DNA of 64,000 nt from contig NZ_JANIPJ010000003.1 of NCBI RefSeq assembly GCF_024623455.1, positions 62,001 to 126,000 of the forward strand. Direction: 5' to 3'. The DNA comes from Paenibacillus soyae. GTDB lineage: Bacteria > Bacillota > Bacilli > Paenibacillales > Paenibacillaceae. Below the pieces are notes generated by a model. The model was not told the DNA's origin and ran no database searches. It worked only from the letters and a program-made list of their open reading frames with translations. Positions 50,295 through 58,156 of the stretch are shown piece by piece; within the stretch, counting starts at the first letter, position 1; every line of letters begins with the position of its first letter. Made by a program: the position numbers and the translations under genes.

Positions 50295-51635
50295 TTAACT
50301 CCCGTCTGTAATAGGTGATCCATTCAGCTCCGCAAGCGCGGCGGCATGCGCTTCCTGCACGCTCTCCGCGACCTCCGCGGGATCGCCGCCCTTCAACAGC
50401 TCCCGAAGGCCGCGGTTCAGCGCTTCCGCGCCTTCGGCCGTTAACATCGAGTCGTAGACGGGCGTCAGCCGAACGCTGTTCACCAGATCGTACACCTGCG
50501 CGAAGATCGGGGACACCATGCTTTTGTCCAGCGCAAGCTTATAGCTGACGAGCTGGTTGCTCGCCAGCGTTCGGCGCTGCGCGTCGGGGCCTGACATCGC
50601 GAAGATGAGCCGCAGAGCGGCCTCCTTCCTCGCGCCTTCTTCCCGCACGCCAAGCGCCATTCCCGATCCGACGACGCCCGCCAGCGTGTTCGGCTGGCCT
50701 TGGCCGCCGGGGATCGCTGGAAGCACGGTCGCTCCCATGCTCCGAAGCTCTTCGTCCGATGCATGCGCGGCCATATTCGTGAGCGCCCACCCGCCGTCGA
50801 TCATCATCGCGGCTTCTCCTCTTACGAAGCGCAGCTCCATCTCGACATTATCGATCCGTTCGTAGTCCTCTTGGAATGCCCCGGCTTGTCCGAGCTGCCG
50901 CATGTAAGCCAGCGCTTCGACGAATGGAGGGTCGGTGAACCGGGCGCCGTTCTGGCTTACCGCCTGCAGGAACCATTCCGTTCCCGTCACCCGGTCGGCA
51001 ATCGAGCTGAAGATGCTGGCTTGAGCAAGCCAGCCCGCCTTATTGCCAAGCGCGATCGGGGTAATTCCCTGCTCGTTGAAATGACGGATCACGTGCAGCA
51101 GCTCGCCCCATGTCGTCGGCACCTTCATCCCGCTCCGCTCGAATATATCCTTGTTGTAATACAAGATCGACGTCGGCGACAGCCCCATGGGGGCTCCGTA
51201 AACAAAGTCCCACTCCGAGAACGCTTCCAAAGAATTCGGCAGAAAGCCGTCCCGCCATTCCGGATATTGTTCAAGCAGCGGATTAATCGGCGCGATAAGC
51301 CCGGCCGCCGCCAGCTTCCTCGTCATCGACCCGCTCCACATGACAAAAACGTCCGGAACCTCGCCCCTCAAAGCCGCGGCCATCAGGCGGGATCGGTACT
51401 CGTCCGGAGGAATGGCTTCGACGAACAAGCTGATGTTCGTATTCGCTTCCTGATACTCCCGTACGATGTCCCGCATCGTCTGCGCGCGCAGATCGTCCCC
51501 GGTGAAATTGTGCCACAGCGTGAGCTCGATGACCCTGGATTCCGTCTCCTGCGCCTCTTCCCTCTGGACAACGCAGGAGGTCGAAACGGCAACAAGAATC
51601 GACATAATAGCGACTAGCGACATGGCCTGCTTCAT
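50295..51635 (-). CDS. Sugar-type extracellular solute-binding lipoprotein (orphan)
   Basis: A 446-residue binding protein of the CUT1/UgpB type. Lipobox STSC (Cys21) after a short signal peptide; then VIELTLWHNFTGDDLRAQTMRDIVREYQEANTNISLFVEAIPPDEYRSRLMAAALRGEVPDVFVMW, YNKDIFERSGMKVPTTWGELL, and VRGEAAMMIDGGWALTNM, all typical of oligosaccharide-binding proteins. No permease or ATPase genes flank it; instead a COG0523 GTPase follows after six bases. Divergent from the D-amino-acid operon. Ligand unknown. Confidence 0.87.
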   Translation of the reverse strand: MKQAMSLVAIMSILVAVSTSCVVQREEAQETESRVIELTLWHNFTGDDLRAQTMRDIVREYQEANTNISLFVEAIPPDEYRSRLMAAALRGEVPDVFVMWSGSMTRKLAAAGLIAPINPLLEQYPEWRDGFLPNSLEAFSEWDFVYGAPMGLSPTSILYYNKDIFERSGMKVPTTWGELLHVIRHFNEQGITPIALGNKAGWLAQASIFSSIADRVTGTEWFLQAVSQNGARFTDPPFVEALAYMRQLGQAGAFQEDYERIDNVEMELRFVRGEAAMMIDGGWALTNMAAHASDEELRSMGATVLPAIPGGQGQPNTLAGVVGSGMALGVREEGARKEAALRLIFAMSGPDAQRRTLASNQLVSYKLALDKSMVSPIFAQVYDLVNSVRLTPVYDSMLTAEGAEALNRGLRELLKGGDPAEVAESVQEAHAAALAELNGSPITDGS

Positions 51636-51819
51636 TCCAAGCGCCCCCCTCTATCCCTCTCCTATGTACAAGTATAGAGAAAAAAGTCGAAATTGCACAG
51701 CGATTTGCGCAAAACAAATCATACTTTTTGTTAGAATGCCAAAATTTTTGTTTGATTTTTTCATTTGCGAGGTGTACCATGACACTTGAAAATGGTTTTT
51801 CTGAAGAGAGGTGACGTTG

Positions 51820-52482
51820 TTGGAAACCATATCACAGGAATTCGTTTTTTTCGCCGAGTTGGCCAAAGGCATTGCCGCCCAATTCGGTGAGCAGTGCGAG
51901 GTCGTCATCCATGACTGGTCGAAGCCGTTCGAAAGCACGATCGTCGCGATCGAGAACGGACACGTCACGGGACGGAAGGTTGGAGATCCGAGCACCAATC
52001 TCGGACTGGAAATCATGCGGGGGTCCCGGGACGGGGACAATCGCCACAACTACATTACGCAAACCGCGGACGGACGCCTGCTTCGCTCTTCGTCGATGTA
52101 CGTGAAGAATAGCGCGGGCCAGATCATCGGCGCGGTGTGCATCAATATGGACATTACGGACATCATGGCCGCCGAGAAAGCGCTCCACTCGCTCACGGGC
52201 AGCGGCGGAGCCATGGTCAGAGAATCGTTCGTCAGCAGCGTGAACGAGCTGCTCGACAGCCTGCTGATCGAAGCTCAGGAGGCGATCGGCAAGCCGCCGG
52301 CGCAGATGAACAAGGAGGACAAGATCAGGCTGATTCAGCTGCTCGACCAGAAGGGCGCGTTCCTGATCAAGAAGTCGGGAGAACGGATTTGCAGCCACTT
52401 GGGCATCTCGAAGTTCACCCTTTATAACTATTTGGAAGAATCCAAGTCCGGGGATGGGAAGGAGAGCTTCGATCATGAATAA
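51820..52482 (+). CDS. YheO-family regulator (DauR-like)
   Basis: A 220-residue regulator with an N-terminal YheO PAS-type domain (CEVVIHDWSKPFESTIVAIENGHVTGRKVGDPSTNLGLEIMR; SSSMYVKNSAGQIIGAVCINMDIT) and a C-terminal helix-turn-helix (GAFLIKKSGERICSHLGISKFTLYNYLEE). The likely start is the TTG at 51820, placed eight bases after AGAGAGGTGA; the frame can open at GTG 51811. DauR of Pseudomonas, a relative, controls D-arginine catabolism. The three following genes act on D-amino acids, so this is probably their regulator. Confidence 0.82.
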   Translation: METISQEFVFFAELAKGIAAQFGEQCEVVIHDWSKPFESTIVAIENGHVTGRKVGDPSTNLGLEIMRGSRDGDNRHNYITQTADGRLLRSSSMYVKNSAGQIIGAVCINMDITDIMAAEKALHSLTGSGGAMVRESFVSSVNELLDSLLIEAQEAIGKPPAQMNKEDKIRLIQLLDQKGAFLIKKSGERICSHLGISKFTLYNYLEESKSGDGKESFDHE

Positions 52483-53596
52483 CTCCGTTACGGGCGCTTC
52501 GGCGCCGGAGACGCCGTGTGTCGTCATCGATCTGGAAGCCGTTAACGCCAACATTATCCGTATGGCAGCCGCCATTCAGAAGACGGGCGTGGCGCTTCGT
52601 CCTCACGCGAAGACGCATAAGCTGCCCGAGATGGCGCAGCGCCAGCTCATGGCAGGCGCGGCCGGCATTACCGTCGCCAAAATCGCCGAGGCCGAAGCGA
52701 TGGCCGCCGGCGGCATCCGCGACATCTTCGTCGCTTATCCCATAGTGGCCGAGTCCAAGCTGGCGCGCGCCGCCAAGCTGGCGAAGGACGGCGTCCGGCT
52801 CGTCATCGGGGCCGACAGCCTGGAAGGCGCGAGGCGCATATCCGAAGCCGCTGTACGTCACGGCGTCGATCTCGAGGTCCGTCTCGAGATCGAATCCGGC
52901 TTAAAGCGGACCGGCGTGGAGCCTTTGGACGCCGCCGCCCTTGCGCGGGACATTGCCGCTCTGCCCGGCATCCGGCTAACCGGCATCTTCACCTATCGCG
53001 GCGCAATGCTTGGCGGCTCCGGAACAACCGATCTGCGCGCCGCGGGCCATGAGGAAGGCGAGCTGATGGTACGCGCGGCCGAGGCGATCCGCGCGGCCGG
53101 CGTCTCCATCTCAGACGTGAGCGTCGGCTCCTCCCCGACCGCCCTCTACGCCGCCGAGATCGACGGAATTACGGAGGTGCGGCCCGGCACTTACATTTAC
53201 CAAGATGCCATGCAGGCCGCATTCGGCCTCTGTTCCCTCGAAGAATGCGCCGGCACGGTGCTGGCAACGGTCGTCAGCCGTCCCGCTCCGGACCGCATCG
53301 TCATCGACGGCGGCAGCAAGACGTTCGCGACGGACGTCCAGCCGGACAAAGCTCCTCTGCATCTGAGAGGATTCGGCCGCGTCGTCTCCGATCCGAACGC
53401 CGTCTTCGAACGGATGAACGAGGAGCACGGCGTTATCGCGGTCGACCCAAGCAGCGGCTACCGGGTTGGAGACGTAATAGCCATTGTACCCAACCATATT
53501 TGCAGCACGGTCAATCTTCACAGCCATGTGTACCTCCGGCATGCGAACGGCGAACTGGTGAAAACAACCGTGGCCGCCCGCGGCTTGCTGGAATAA
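52475..53596 (+). CDS. D-threonine aldolase / D-serine dehydratase-like PLP enzyme (DSD1 family)
   Basis: A 373-residue fold-type III PLP enzyme with an Ala_racemase_N barrel and a C-terminal DSD1 domain. The PLP Lys is Lys46 in LRPHAKTHK. VGSSPTALYAAEIDGITEVRPGTYIYQD is family typical, and the zinc ligands His341 and Cys343 in PNHICSTVNLH favour D-serine dehydratase-type chemistry over aldolase (which usually has Asp at the second place). The ATG at 52475 has AAGGAG ten bases upstream and overlaps the regulator gene by eight. Role: degradation of D-hydroxy amino acids, possibly D-Ser or D-Thr. Confidence 0.87.
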   Translation: MNNSVTGASAPETPCVVIDLEAVNANIIRMAAAIQKTGVALRPHAKTHKLPEMAQRQLMAGAAGITVAKIAEAEAMAAGGIRDIFVAYPIVAESKLARAAKLAKDGVRLVIGADSLEGARRISEAAVRHGVDLEVRLEIESGLKRTGVEPLDAAALARDIAALPGIRLTGIFTYRGAMLGGSGTTDLRAAGHEEGELMVRAAEAIRAAGVSISDVSVGSSPTALYAAEIDGITEVRPGTYIYQDAMQAAFGLCSLEECAGTVLATVVSRPAPDRIVIDGGSKTFATDVQPDKAPLHLRGFGRVVSDPNAVFERMNEEHGVIAVDPSSGYRVGDVIAIVPNHICSTVNLHSHVYLRHANGELVKTTVAARGLLE

Positions 53597-53615
53597 CCGA
53601 GAGGAGACCCCCACC

Positions 53616-55220
53616 ATGCTGGATCTCGTATTCAAAAACGGAAAAATCGTCGATGGCACAGGCAACCCCTGGTTCAAGGGGGACGTCGGGCTGAAGGACG
53701 GCATTATCGTGTCCGTCGGCCATATCGATCAGGAAGCGCATCGCATCATCGACGTTTCGGGCAAGATCATCTCGCCCGGCTTCATCGACGGGCACTGCCA
53801 CTCCGATCTCATGATTCTGGACCATCCCGGCAGCGACATCAAGCTTCAGCAAGGCGTTACGACCGAGGTCGTCGGCAACTGCGGTCTCGCTCCCGCTCCT
53901 TACGTCCGCAGCAGAGGCGATCTGCTCCAAACGTACGTGCAGCCCGTCATCGGCAGCACGGCTTGGGAGTGGCCTTGGGAGACGGTCGGCGACTATATGG
54001 ATCATGTCGCGCAGACGCTGATCTCCGAGCATATCGCCACCTACGTCGCGCACGGCGCTCTGCGGATCGCGGTCATGGGCTTCGAGAACCGCCCGGCCAC
54101 GCCCGCGGAAATCGCCCGCATGAAGGAGCTGCTCGAGGAAGGCTTGCGCGCTGGAGCGATCGGCCTCTCCATCGGCCTGCTCTACGCGCCGGGCAGCTAT
54201 ACATCGCGCGAGGAATTGGCGGAGCTGTGCAGCGTCCTGCCGAAATATAACGGCCTGCTCTCGACCCATATTCGAGGCGAAGGGAACAACCTGCTGCCGT
54301 CGGTCGCGGAGGTTATCTGGATCGCCGAACGCGCCGGCATCTCGCTTCATATCAGCCATCTGAAGGCGGCCGGCAAGGCGAACTGGGGCAAGGTGCTCGA
54401 CGCGCTGGAGCTCGTCGAAGCGGCGAGGGCCCGAGGCATGGACGTGACGGTCGACGTCTATCCGTACAACGCGGGGTCGACGACGCTGACGACCGTGCTC
54501 CCGCCATGGGTGCTCGAAGGCGGCATTCAAGCGACGCTTGAAGCTTTCCGCAATCCGAGCCTTCGGGCTCGCATTAAGGAAGAGCTTGGAGAGGAGCAGA
54601 CCGAATGGGATAACCTAGTCTGCTCCACGGGCTGGAACAGCGTCATTGTCTCTGCCGTCCAGACCGAGAAGAACAAGCCGCTGGAAGGGAAGCACATCGC
54701 CGAAATCGCGGAGCTTCGCGGCCAGCATCCCGTCGACTGCATGATGGACTTGCTGCTGGAGGAGAACGGTCAGATCGCTATCGTCTACTTCCACATGTCC
54801 GACGACGACGTGAAGCAGGTGATCGCTTACGAGAAGTCGCTGATCGCTTCCGACAGCTTGAACTGCGAGATCGGCAAGCCGCATCCGCGCACGTACGGCA
54901 CGTTCCCGCGCGTCTTCGCCAAATACGTGCGGCAGGACAAGACGCTGTCGCTCGAGCAGGCGGTCCGCAAGCTGACATCCTTCCCGGTTCAGCGCTTCAA
55001 GCTGGGCAAACGCGGCTTGCTCGTCCCGGGCTACGCGGGAGATCTTACCGTGTTCGACCTGGATACGATCCAGGACAACGCTACCTTCGCCGATCCGCGC
55101 CAGTATCCGGCCGGCTTCTCGCACGTCGTCGTCGGCGGCCACCTCGCGCTGGAGCACGGCGTCCATACGAACAGGCGCGACGGCTCCATGCTCAGAGCCC
55201 ATCATTGCTGCTCTCATTAA
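53616..55220 (+). CDS. N-acyl-D-amino-acid deacylase (D-aminoacylase)
   Basis: A 534-residue amidohydrolase hydrolysing N-acyl-D-amino acids to free D-amino acids. Metal-site residues are visible: His60 and His62 in GHCHSD, Cys89 in VGNCGLAPAP, the His in THIRGEG and in LHISHLKAAG, and Asp in FHMSDDD. FVIDGTG-type start (LVFKNGKIVDGTGNPWFKGDVG) and the C-terminal GLLVPGYAGDLTVFDLDTIQDNATFADPRQYPAGFSHVVVGG are characteristic. It lies 19 bases after the DSD1-type gene in the same operon. Confidence 0.93.
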   Translation: MLDLVFKNGKIVDGTGNPWFKGDVGLKDGIIVSVGHIDQEAHRIIDVSGKIISPGFIDGHCHSDLMILDHPGSDIKLQQGVTTEVVGNCGLAPAPYVRSRGDLLQTYVQPVIGSTAWEWPWETVGDYMDHVAQTLISEHIATYVAHGALRIAVMGFENRPATPAEIARMKELLEEGLRAGAIGLSIGLLYAPGSYTSREELAELCSVLPKYNGLLSTHIRGEGNNLLPSVAEVIWIAERAGISLHISHLKAAGKANWGKVLDALELVEAARARGMDVTVDVYPYNAGSTTLTTVLPPWVLEGGIQATLEAFRNPSLRARIKEELGEEQTEWDNLVCSTGWNSVIVSAVQTEKNKPLEGKHIAEIAELRGQHPVDCMMDLLLEENGQIAIVYFHMSDDDVKQVIAYEKSLIASDSLNCEIGKPHPRTYGTFPRVFAKYVRQDKTLSLEQAVRKLTSFPVQRFKLGKRGLLVPGYAGDLTVFDLDTIQDNATFADPRQYPAGFSHVVVGGHLALEHGVHTNRRDGSMLRAHHCCSH

Positions 55221-55240
55221 AACAAAAGGAGAAATGAATC

Positions 55241-55705
55241 ATGTCCCAAATCGAAAAACGTCTGGCCGAGCTCGGCATCACTTTACCTATCCTGCCTGAA
55301 CCGAAGTTTCTATATAAAACGGTGAACCAGACGGGCAACCTAATCTACACGTCCGGCTTCGACTGCCGCATCGACGGCGTCCTTATGTATGAGGGCAAAG
55401 TCGGCTCGGATCTCACGATCGAGCAAGGCCAGGAAGCCGCCCGTCAAGTCGTCATCAACCTGCTTGCCGCGATGAAAGCCTATCTCGGCGATCTGGACCG
55501 CGTCGTGAAGATCGTCAAAATTCTCGGCTTCGTCAACAGCGCTCCCGGCTTCGGTGATCAGCCATATGTATTGAACGCCGCTTCCCAGCTGCTGATTGAC
55601 GTCTTCGGCGAGGAAGGCCGCCATGCCCGCTCCGCCATCGGCACCAGCGACCTGCCGTTCCATACGCCGGTCGAGATCGAGCTGATCGCCGAGATTCGCG
55701 ACTAG
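55241..55705 (+). CDS. RidA family (YjgF/YER057c/UK114) protein
   Basis: A 154-residue RidA-superfamily protein. RidA proteins hydrolyse reactive enamines/imines released by PLP dehydratases. The usual substrate Arg is in RHARSAIGTSDLPFHTPVEIELIAE near the C-terminus. It is the last gene of the D-amino-acid operon, 20 bases after the deacylase, so it may deal with imines generated by the PLP enzyme. AAAGGAG precedes the ATG. Confidence 0.9.
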   Translation: MSQIEKRLAELGITLPILPEPKFLYKTVNQTGNLIYTSGFDCRIDGVLMYEGKVGSDLTIEQGQEAARQVVINLLAAMKAYLGDLDRVVKIVKILGFVNSAPGFGDQPYVLNAASQLLIDVFGEEGRHARSAIGTSDLPFHTPVEIELIAEIRD

Positions 55706-55736
55706 CACGCACGCGAATCCGAAACTTCAAGCACAA

Positions 55737-55769
55737 GAATCCCCAAGCGGAAGCCGCTTGGGGATTTTT
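55737..55769 (+). terminator. Terminator of the D-amino-acid operon
   Basis: AATCCCCAAGCGG, AAG loop, perfect complement, then TTTTTG; 31 bases after the ridA stop. Confidence 0.93.
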
Positions 55770-55842
55770 GTTGGCATGCTATAGTCAACTAGTGGACATG
55801 CTTATCGGTCTTCATTCGCTGCCGCGTCTGGAGGAAGAGGGA

Positions 55843-55992
55843 TTAGTACAGAAGAGTGCGAGTGATGATAACCAAGAGAATGAAGAGGACCAGGATAGCT
55901 CCAACGCTGTTGTAACCGCCGCATCCAACTCCAACACCTGCTACTGGGTAGTGGTTGTTAGCACCGCCAGAAACGTTTGCCGCGTAGTTCAT
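55843..55992 (-). CDS. YjcZ-family sporulation miniprotein 1
   Basis: A 49-residue product: Asn/Gly/Val-rich start (MNYAANVSGGANNHYPVAGV), then a hydrophobic C-terminal half (YNSVGAILVLFILLVIIT). GAILVLFILLVII is the YjcZ/SscA family signature; members are small proteins of the spore or its coat. AAGGAG lies before the ATG (55990-55992). A divergent partner with the same motif lies at 56263. It lies opposite a 94-residue plus-strand ORF (55768-56052) that I reject. Confidence 0.88.
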   Translation of the reverse strand: MNYAANVSGGANNHYPVAGVGVGCGGYNSVGAILVLFILLVIITRTLLY

Positions 55993-56220
55993 TGTTTCAT
56001 CTCCTTTTTGTTAATGTACAGTATCCTATGTCTATTTCCCCAGAGTGTATAGGCGAATCGGAAAATTGTGCGTTTGCTTATTTTCCCATTTCGCCCGAAC
56101 CTTCCGAGCCCAGTAACGGCGCATGGCCATGCCCTGAAGGGCCGTCATCCCTTTTTCTAGGCATTAGCCGAAGTTTAATGTCCATAGGGGCATTAACCCA
56201 GTCACATTGAACCAGAGGCA

Positions 56221-56229
56221 CATAACATA
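56221..56229 (+). promoter_or_regulatory. SigK-like -10 element before YjcZ miniprotein 2
   Basis: CATAACATA fits the mother-cell sigma-K -10 (CATAnnnTA), with an AC at 56204-56205, about 15 bases upstream, as a possible -35. It lies about 35 bases before the start codon. Tentative. Confidence 0.4.
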
Positions 56230-56262
56230 CAGAGTACTCAAGACGTAAGGAGGTGCATGCAA

Positions 56263-56385
56263 ATGTCCGGTTGCGTTGGTGGTGCTTACGGTCACAATAA
56301 CGTAGGAGCGATCCTGGTTCTCTTCATCCTGTTGGTGATTATCGCTTGCAGCTTGTGCGGTTTCGGCGGCTTCGGCAAATGGTAA
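56263..56385 (+). CDS. YjcZ-family sporulation miniprotein 2
   Basis: A 40-residue product: MSGCVGGAYGHNNVGAILVL at the start, then FILLVIIACSL and a Gly/Phe-rich end (GFGGFGKW). It has the same GAILVLFILLVII core as the 49-residue protein at 55843-55992 and an excellent AAGGAGG nine bases before the ATG. YjcZ-family proteins are sporulation-associated; the pair is divergent with 270 bases between start codons. Confidence 0.88.
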   Translation: MSGCVGGAYGHNNVGAILVLFILLVIIACSLCGFGGFGKW

Positions 56386-56444
56386 TGAACGTCTGACATG
56401 TATCCTCCATGCATGCAGACTTGTTCAACACTCATATTACTAGC

Positions 56445-56472
56445 GGAGGGCCCGCCCCAGGCGGGCCTTCCC
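56445..56472 (+). terminator. GC-rich hairpin after YjcZ miniprotein 2
   Basis: GGAGGGCCCGCC / GGCGGGCCTTCC arms around CCA, 60 bases after the stop. Followed by CCTTCC rather than T, so termination is possible but not certain. Confidence 0.6.
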
Positions 56473-56513
56473 TTCCGCGTCTCTCCGGACAAGCCCTCCG
56501 TTCTCCCACCGAC

Positions 56514-56960
56514 TCAATAATCCCTCGTTGTCAGCGCCTTCTTGGCCGTCTCCCGCGAGAAGAAGCCTCCGGCCGTAATGATCTTCATCGGGAGCTCCCT
56601 CCCTCCCTCCCTCCCTCCCGCCAAATCCTTGACCGCCTCCTCGATCGCGCCGAGCGCCATCTCGTCGTTATGCGCGTACACCACGCCGATCCGCCCCCCG
56701 TGACGCCCCAGCGCCTCCAACATTTTCTCCTTACCGCTCTGCCTCGAGAAGTCGCCGTTCAACGATTTCAGCATTTCTAACCTACAACCCAACTTCAGCA
56801 CTTCCTTAAACCCCCTCTCCCTGCCGACGACCGGCGCCGAGTTCGCCGTTCCCTTCAGTCGACGACCTGGTACGTACTGCCCTCCTCCGCTTGCTGTTCA
56901 GTCATCTCGCTGAGATTAGGCTGCGATACGCCGAACAGATAAGGGGAACCCTGCGCTGTC
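56514..56960 (-). pseudogene. Remnant of a ribose/galactose-type binding-protein gene (YtfQ-like)
   Basis: The frame at 56514-56801 encodes an internal piece of a LacI-fold sugar-binding protein: LNGDFSRQSGKEKMLEALGRHGGRIGVVYAHNDEMALGAIEEAV is the hinge region of YtfQ-type galactofuranose-binding proteins. The carboxy end has lost homology and a run of CTCC repeats (about 56595-56619) gives an unnatural REGGREGGRE stretch. A second short minus-strand piece near 56870-56960 (YLFGVSQPNLSE, another frame) resembles the start of the same kind of protein. The gene appears deleted in the middle and decayed. The extent of the second piece is uncertain. Confidence 0.6.
56595..56619. repeat. CTCC tetranucleotide repeat
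   Basis: Six tandem CTCC units in the remnant gene. Such runs slip during replication; here it lies in decaying sequence. Confidence 0.8.
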
Positions 56961-57108
56961 ATCCGGTCAAAAGTTACCAATTTCGGCGCTGCGCGTCATT
57001 CAGCAAACATTCAGCCCCCGCTCAGCCAGCCATCAGCTTCGTCTAAGGCGGCTTTCAGTTTCGCAGCCTACAATGCTTGCTATACACCGCTGCAAAGGAG
57101 AAACGCCC
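56961..57108 (+). promoter_or_regulatory. Promoter region with four 11-bp direct repeats
   Basis: TTCAGC-type hexamers start at 56999, 57010, 57021 and 57032 (TTCAGC, TTCAGC, CTCAGC, ATCAGC), exactly 11 bp apart. A -10-like TACAAT lies at 57069-57074 and the -35 position (about 57046) is poor. Hexamers at one-turn spacing next to a weak -35 are typical of activators of the OmpR/PhoB response-regulator family. It serves the glycosidase-GtrA-YkuD genes. Confidence 0.6.
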
Positions 57109-58125
57109 ATGAGTAGAAACAAAAAGAAAATATGGCTTACCGCGACCGCTTCGACGCTCCTCGTCATCGGTTCCATCCTATATCTGCTCGCCGACCGCTA
57201 TCTGATCGAACATGTCGAGGTCGTCGTGACGGACGAGGCGCCGGCGGCCGAGGCTTCATCCGGTACGGAAACCTCCGCCGACACTTCGACCGCCTCCTCC
57301 TCGGAGCTTTCTCCGGACGCCGCCGAGACGGAATTGGAGGAAGTGCCTAGCACCCAGGCCGAGCAGCCCGCCGTCTCCGACGATTGGAGCTACAAGGACG
57401 AGAACGTCTCGCTCTCCATTGAGCAAGTCCAGACCGGCTCGGGCAGCGATACGATTACCTATTTCGTGGCCGACGTCGTGCTGGAGGACAGCTCGAGTCT
57501 GCGCACCGCGTTCGCCAAGGACTCGTTCGGCCGCAACATCATCGAGAATACGTCGACCATCGCCTCCGGCAAAAACGCGATCTTCGCCATCAACGGCGAC
57601 TATTACGGCTTCCGCGACAACGGCGTCATTATCCGGAACGGCACGCTGTTCCGGGACGAGCCGGCGCGCGACGCGCTCGCGCTGTTCGCCGACGGCTCGC
57701 TTCAAACCTACAACGAAGAGGAAATGTCATCCGAGGAGCTTCTCCAGAACGGCGTAACCAACACCTTCTCGTTCGGTCCCATCCTGGTGTCGGACGGGCA
57801 GGTCGCGACGAATCTCGATCAAGTTACGATCGACACGAACTTCGGCAACCGCTCGATCGAGGACGCGAACCCGCGCACCGGCATCGGCATGATCGCGCCG
57901 AACCATTACGTCTTCGTGGTGGTCGACGGCCGCAGCAGAGGCTACAGCCGAGGCATGACGCTGAACGAATTCGCGGCGCTGTTCCAGGAGCTCGGCGCGA
58001 CCGAAGCGTACAACCTGGACGGCGGCGGCTCGTCCACGATGTATTTTAACGGCAGAGTCGTGAACAGCCCGCAAGGCAAGGGCGAGGAGCGCGGCGTCAG
58101 CGACATCATCTATATCGGAGCATAA
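57109..58125 (+). CDS. Phosphodiester glycosidase family protein (NAGPA/DUF2233 domain)
   Basis: A 338-residue exported protein anchored by an N-terminal helix (about 10-30), with an acidic/Ser-Thr-rich linker (about 40-90) and a NAGPA-type domain (about 100-338): AIFAINGDYYGFRDNGVIIRNGTLFRDEP, TGIGMIAPNHYVFVVVDGRSRGYSRGMTLNEFAALFQELGATEAYNLDGGGSSTMYFNGRVVNSPQG. These match phosphodiester alpha-N-acetylglucosaminidase and exopolysaccharide proteins of DUF2233 type, probably removing capping sugars from phosphate-linked polymers. Start at 57109 has AAAGGAG upstream. First of three genes likely co-transcribed. Confidence 0.88.
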   Translation: MSRNKKKIWLTATASTLLVIGSILYLLADRYLIEHVEVVVTDEAPAAEASSGTETSADTSTASSSELSPDAAETELEEVPSTQAEQPAVSDDWSYKDENVSLSIEQVQTGSGSDTITYFVADVVLEDSSSLRTAFAKDSFGRNIIENTSTIASGKNAIFAINGDYYGFRDNGVIIRNGTLFRDEPARDALALFADGSLQTYNEEEMSSEELLQNGVTNTFSFGPILVSDGQVATNLDQVTIDTNFGNRSIEDANPRTGIGMIAPNHYVFVVVDGRSRGYSRGMTLNEFAALFQELGATEAYNLDGGGSSTMYFNGRVVNSPQGKGEERGVSDIIYIGA

Positions 58126-58156
58126 TCCCATTCATCCATGAAGGAGGCCGCGCGCC

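Noticed and set aside
53511..54530. 339-residue minus-strand ORF opposite the D-aminoacylase gene
   Set aside because: Antisense shadow with no homology pattern; the plus frame has intact metal-site motifs.
55768..56052. 94-residue plus-strand ORF
   Set aside because: It lies opposite the YjcZ miniprotein, which has a ribosome binding site and a family motif.
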